This document shows positions 60,735 to 64,000 of a DNA stretch of 64,000 nucleotides, piece after piece; the stretch's first letter is position 1; each line of letters begins with the position of its first letter. Source of the stretch: an uncultured Bacteroidales bacterium (GTDB lineage Bacteria > Bacteroidota > Bacteroidia > Bacteroidales > P3). The notes beneath the pieces were generated by a model. It was not told the origin of the DNA and searched no databases. It saw only the letters and a list, made by a program, of their open reading frames with translations. The translations under genes were made by a program, and so were the position numbers. The stretch is taken from contig CAKZZD010000020.1 in assembly GCA_937886715.1 (NCBI GenBank), positions 1 to 64,000 of the forward strand. Direction: 5' to 3'.

Positions 60735-61792
60735 CTATCGTCGGCGCACGCCCCCAATTCATTAAGGCCGCAGCTTTGAGCCACGCCATCGCAGAGCATT
60801 TCTCCGATGCAGTCCATGAAGATATTCTCCACACAGGACAGCACTACGACGATGCCATGTCCGAGCAATTTTTCACCGAACTCGACATTCCCCGTCCCGC
60901 CTTCAACCTCAATGTCGGATCCGGCCCCCACGGGGCTCAAACAGCCCGAATGCTGGCCGGGACCGAGGAGGTGCTGACCAACGGGCATTACGATGGGGTG
61001 GTCGTATACGGCGACACCAACTCGACTTTGGCCGGGGCACTGGCTGCTGCAAAACTCCATATTCCTGTATACCATATCGAGGCCGGCCTGCGTTCGTTCA
61101 ACCGAGACATGCCCGAAGAAATCAACCGCGTGGTCACAGACCATATTTCCACCCTACTGTTTGCCCCCACACACACGGCGGTAGCCAATCTGGAACATGA
61201 AGGGTTTGACAACGAAAGCATTATCTTCTCGGGCGACATCATGTTGGACAACGTGCTGCACTACGCCAACAAAAACATAGACAACGGAGACCAAATCATA
61301 CTCGCCACCGTCCACCGCGACTTCAACACCGACTCGCCAGAGCGTCTAACTAAAATACTTTCAGCACTCGACGCAATAGGCAAACAATATAGCCTTCCCG
61401 TCATCTTCCCGGTACATCCGCGTACAAAAAAAGCCATCGAGCATATCGGCGGCCTTGGACGCTACATCCACATTCAGCCGGTCCAACCCCTCTCCTACCT
61501 CGACACTCAAACCATGCTTCACCGGTCACAAATAGTGCTCACCGATAGCGGCGGGCTGCAGAAGGAGGCTTTCTTCTGCGGCAAACCCTGCGTGATTCTG
61601 CGTCCCGAAACAGAGTGGACGGAGATCGTCGATGCCGGTGCCGCCATCACAGCCGATGCCAACCCAAACCAAATCATATCTGCATGTAAAGCATTATGGA
61701 ACAAGTCCATAACAGCACCCATCCAATTCGGAGACGGCCATGCAGCACTAAAGATTCTAGAAGCAATTCTGCAGAAACAACATTGCGTATAG
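60719..61792 (+). CDS. wbpI: UDP-2,3-diacetamido-glucuronate 2-epimerase-like (WbpI)
   Basis: A 357-residue GT-B-fold epimerase. VGARPQFIKAAALSHAI, HTGQHYDDAMSEQFF, HIEAGLRSFNRDMPEEINR and LTDSGGLQKEAFF are present. GARPQFIK with the TGQHYD-MSxxFF pattern fits the WbpI/WlbD group rather than WecB (present separately at 50154). WbpI converts the product of WbpA-B-E-D to the manno form, so it would complete the pathway in the other locus. ATG 60719 is used; the longer frame upstream crosses the deacetylase gene. Confidence 0.78.
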   Translation: MLKILTIVGARPQFIKAAALSHAIAEHFSDAVHEDILHTGQHYDDAMSEQFFTELDIPRPAFNLNVGSGPHGAQTARMLAGTEEVLTNGHYDGVVVYGDTNSTLAGALAAAKLHIPVYHIEAGLRSFNRDMPEEINRVVTDHISTLLFAPTHTAVANLEHEGFDNESIIFSGDIMLDNVLHYANKNIDNGDQIILATVHRDFNTDSPERLTKILSALDAIGKQYSLPVIFPVHPRTKKAIEHIGGLGRYIHIQPVQPLSYLDTQTMLHRSQIVLTDSGGLQKEAFFCGKPCVILRPETEWTEIVDAGAAITADANPNQIISACKALWNKSITAPIQFGDGHAALKILEAILQKQHCV

Positions 61793-61977
61793 TCAGAAAC
61801 ATCGCTGTTGAAAAAACAGTTCACAAATTGGCTGTCACCATCCCTGAAAGCAGATTGTAAATGACTGATATAATGCACCTATTTTAAAATTAAGAATTTT
61901 TAACAATAAAATATAGACATTTTCTGCTTTCGGCACAATAATAAAATCACATCGCCGTTAAAATAATTTAAAATACC

Positions 61978-62769
61978 ATGGTTAAACTTCGCACTATAAA
62001 AACATTGATCTTTGCCGCACTGATTGCGGTTGCGGCAACATCATGCATCACTTCCCGCAGGGCCAACTACCTCCAGGACATGACGCAAGGGTCTCAAATA
62101 GAGCTCGAAAACAAGTTTGAGGCCAAAATTGCCCCCTACGACGAACTGAGCATCATAGTCACCAGTCCCTCGGACAAAAAATTGGCCGAGCCTTTCAACA
62201 TTGCCAACCTGGCTGGTACCAACGTTGTTTCTTCTGGGCAACGCAATGGCTATCTGGTGGACGTGAACGGAAACATCGAATTCCCCATCCTGGGCACATT
62301 ACACGTGGAAGGCATGACCCGCCTGCAACTGCAGGAAACTATCTCAAATATGCTGATCACAAAGGGCCATATCCATGATCCCTACGTGATGGTGAGATTC
62401 AACAATTTCAAGGTCTTCTTCCTTGGCAACGGCACCGGCAGGGTGCTCAACATCCAAAACGAACGCTGCACCTTCCTCGAGGCGCTGGCTATGCTGAACG
62501 ATGTGGGCATCTACACCCGCCGCGACCATATTGGCGTGATGCGCGAGGTGAACGGCAAAATGGTGATGCGCTATCTTGACCCGCGCTCCTCAGACGTCTT
62601 CAACGACCCCTTCTTTATGCTGCAGCAGAACGATTTCATCATTGCCGAAACCGTCAACGCCGGCACAGCCCGTTCAGAGTTCGCCTATTGGACTGGCCTT
62701 ATCGGCACCGTGGTCTCGGTCACTTCGCTGATCACCTCTATCATCCTGTACAAATCTATCTCAAAATAG
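61978..62769 (+). CDS. Polysaccharide export lipoprotein (Wza/SLBB type), second copy
   Basis: A 263-residue lipoprotein (ATSC lipobox, cysteine at about 23). Export domain APYDELSIIV and DVNGNIEFPILGTLHVEGMT, then an SLBB-like domain with VFFLGNGTGRVLNIQNERCTFLEAL, in which the usual GEV/PG motif is GNGTG. Ends in a hydrophobic stretch. It pairs with the BY-kinase gene 17 bp downstream. The 185 bp before it have no clear promoter. Confidence 0.92.
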   Translation: MVKLRTIKTLIFAALIAVAATSCITSRRANYLQDMTQGSQIELENKFEAKIAPYDELSIIVTSPSDKKLAEPFNIANLAGTNVVSSGQRNGYLVDVNGNIEFPILGTLHVEGMTRLQLQETISNMLITKGHIHDPYVMVRFNNFKVFFLGNGTGRVLNIQNERCTFLEALAMLNDVGIYTRRDHIGVMREVNGKMVMRYLDPRSSDVFNDPFFMLQQNDFIIAETVNAGTARSEFAYWTGLIGTVVSVTSLITSIILYKSISK

Positions 62770-62786
62770 CTTAGACCACTACCCTA

Positions 62787-64000
62787 ATGGCAGAAGATTC
62801 CAACAACAAAAACACATCATTCCTCGACGACAAGAATGCTCCGAAGATGCACATCAAGGATGTGCTGTTCATCATCCTGCGCAATCTGCACTGGCTGATC
62901 CTCTGTGGCGCTGTAGGAGCACTTATCGCCGGCTACTATGTCCGCCACCAGAACCGCGTCTACGAGAGCAACGCCCGCATCCTGATCAAGGGCTCGTCAA
63001 CCAGCAGCGAAAACGCCATGCGCGAAGCATCGGTGCGCAACATGTTTGCCACCCGGTCGCTTTACAACAGCTCGATCAACAACGAGATGATGCTGTTGAC
63101 ATCCAAGAATGCACTGAACGAGGTGGTCAAAAACCTGAACCTCAACGTCACATACACCTGCAAGACCAAAATTGTCAACCGTACAAAGGACCTCTATGGC
63201 GAATCGCCCTTCGTCATCGACTTCATCGACAACGGCGATGACGACTATGTCTCCTTTGACGCCACCGCAAAGAATGCCCGTTCGATAACCCTCGACATCC
63301 CCAACTACAACCAGCAGACTGTCTACTTCGAAGACACCACAAATACCCCCTTCGGCCGCATCGTGGCCCACAAAACCTGGTACTATTCGAGCGACTACTA
63401 CGGCACGGTGATCCACGTGACACACAAGAGCCTGAACGCCACTTCCGACTACTATCGCTATGCACTCCGTGTGTCCCGCAACGACGACATGAACACGATC
63501 ATCAACATTTCGCTGAACGACGCTTCGCCCATCCGCGCAGCAGAAGTCGTCAACGAGGTGATCCGTGTCTACAACGAGGACGCCATCAAGGACAAACGTC
63601 GCATCATCGCTGAAACGCACGACTATATCAACAGCCGTCTTCAACTGCTGCAATCCGACCTTGGCATTCAGGAAAATGCCTTGGCCGACTTCAAACGCGA
63701 GAACCAACTGATCGACATCTCGTCGTTTGGCCAGTCCTATCTCGAATCCAGCATCCAATCGTCTACCGAAATCGAGCGCCTGAAAAAGCAGCTGTCGCTT
63801 TCGCGTCTTCTGATCCAGATCAACGAATCAAGCGACAGACCCCAACTGATTCCCAACAGCTTCGGCCTCGACGATGCCAACATCATGGCACATATCAACA
63901 AGTACAACAACCTGGTGCTTGAGCTGGAAAGCTACGAGAAAAACCCCAACAATCCGACAGCCCAAACCAAAATGGCCGAACTGAACACCACTCGCAGCAA
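62787..64000 (+). CDS. Chain-length determinant/BY-kinase (Wzc type), second copy, partial
   Basis: ATG 62787 opens a frame that runs off the window after 404 codons. A short polar N-terminus is followed by a membrane helix (about residues 38-56, LHWLILCGAVGALIAGYY), a Wzz domain (RILIKGSSTS, MFATRSLYNSSINNEMMLL) and a coiled-coil stretch (HDYINSRLQLLQSDL). The kinase half is expected beyond the edge. It differs clearly in sequence from the first copy at 20338. Confidence 0.9.
   Translation, partial: MAEDSNNKNTSFLDDKNAPKMHIKDVLFIILRNLHWLILCGAVGALIAGYYVRHQNRVYESNARILIKGSSTSSENAMREASVRNMFATRSLYNSSINNEMMLLTSKNALNEVVKNLNLNVTYTCKTKIVNRTKDLYGESPFVIDFIDNGDDDYVSFDATAKNARSITLDIPNYNQQTVYFEDTTNTPFGRIVAHKTWYYSSDYYGTVIHVTHKSLNATSDYYRYALRVSRNDDMNTIINISLNDASPIRAAEVVNEVIRVYNEDAIKDKRRIIAETHDYINSRLQLLQSDLGIQENALADFKRENQLIDISSFGQSYLESSIQSSTEIERLKKQLSLSRLLIQINESSDRPQLIPNSFGLDDANIMAHINKYNNLVLELESYEKNPNNPTAQTKMAELNTTRS

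Noticed and set aside
1..64000. CRISPR arrays, prophage or insertion-sequence transposase genes
   Set aside because: No spaced direct repeats of CRISPR type, no phage structural genes and no recognisable transposase were seen on either strand.

Overview
The window reads as a chromosome segment from a member of the Bacteroidota, most likely Bacteroidales. The evidence is a 16S rRNA 5' end with the Bacteroidota-type start at the left edge, repeated promoters of the form TTTG-N19-TAnnTTTG, general lack of Shine-Dalgarno sequences, a UpxY-type NusG paralog heading a polysaccharide locus, BY-kinase/SLBB export pairs, and DUF4491 and KamBC-type genes. Most of the window is moderately GC-rich. Clear AT-rich patches occur inside the second polysaccharide locus, most strikingly about 36.5-40.4 kb.

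Layout. 1-10.3 kb: start of an rRNA operon (minus strand), then housekeeping and accessory genes: a porin-like protein, a Gate-domain membrane protein, DUF4491, a CPBP protease, a 2[4Fe-4S] ferredoxin, a beta-propeller/YiiX-hydrolase fusion, two cytidine-deaminase-fold enzymes (one fused to a P-loop kinase-like domain), purE and a lamin-tail/FlgD-like secreted protein. 10.36-23.7 kb: a minus-strand polysaccharide operon read right to left: wza-like, wzc-like BY-kinase with a Tyr-Gly tail, rfbA, rfbC, rfbD, four genes for a UDP-2,3-diacetamido-hexuronate (wbpB, wbpD, wbpE, wbpA-like), a CapD/WbpM-like dehydratase and an LtaS-like sulfatase-fold enzyme. 23.9-28.3 kb: divergent KamB/KamC-like reactivase genes, tRNA-Ser(GGA) and an M49-like zinc peptidase lipoprotein. 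28.3-29.4 kb: a long non-coding stretch with promoter-like motifs and repeats.

29.4-64 kb: a second, plus-strand polysaccharide locus. It starts with upxY and an initiating sugar-phosphate transferase, then Wzm, a nucleotidyltransferase, gmd, fcl and Wzt. Next come an F420-dehydrogenase-beta/pyruvyl-transferase fusion, many glycosyltransferases (GT2, GT4, GT10, GT23-like, GT32, WbsX-like), deacetylases, an MBOAT/SGNH acylation pair, wecB, a CapK-like enzyme and remnants, a left-handed-helix acyltransferase and a DUF354/deacetylase/WbpI block. A second wza/wzc pair ends the window; the last gene runs off the edge. GDP-fucose synthesis (gmd, fcl) fits the GT10 and GT23-like transferases, and WbpI in locus 2 would complete the Wbp pathway encoded in locus 1.

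The most unusual signal is two GxxExxY (PD-(D/E)XK-like) genes in locus 2. Each is closely bracketed by its own pair of imperfect inverted repeats of about 30 bp and sits exactly at a gene junction (one splits gmd from fcl). Two small gene-less copies of the second repeat family occur nearby. This looks like a minimal mobile cassette with MITE-like derivatives. Other marks of gene shuffling are a composition break inside wzt at the start of its glycan-recognition domain and a FemAB/CapK recombination scar near 58.2 kb.
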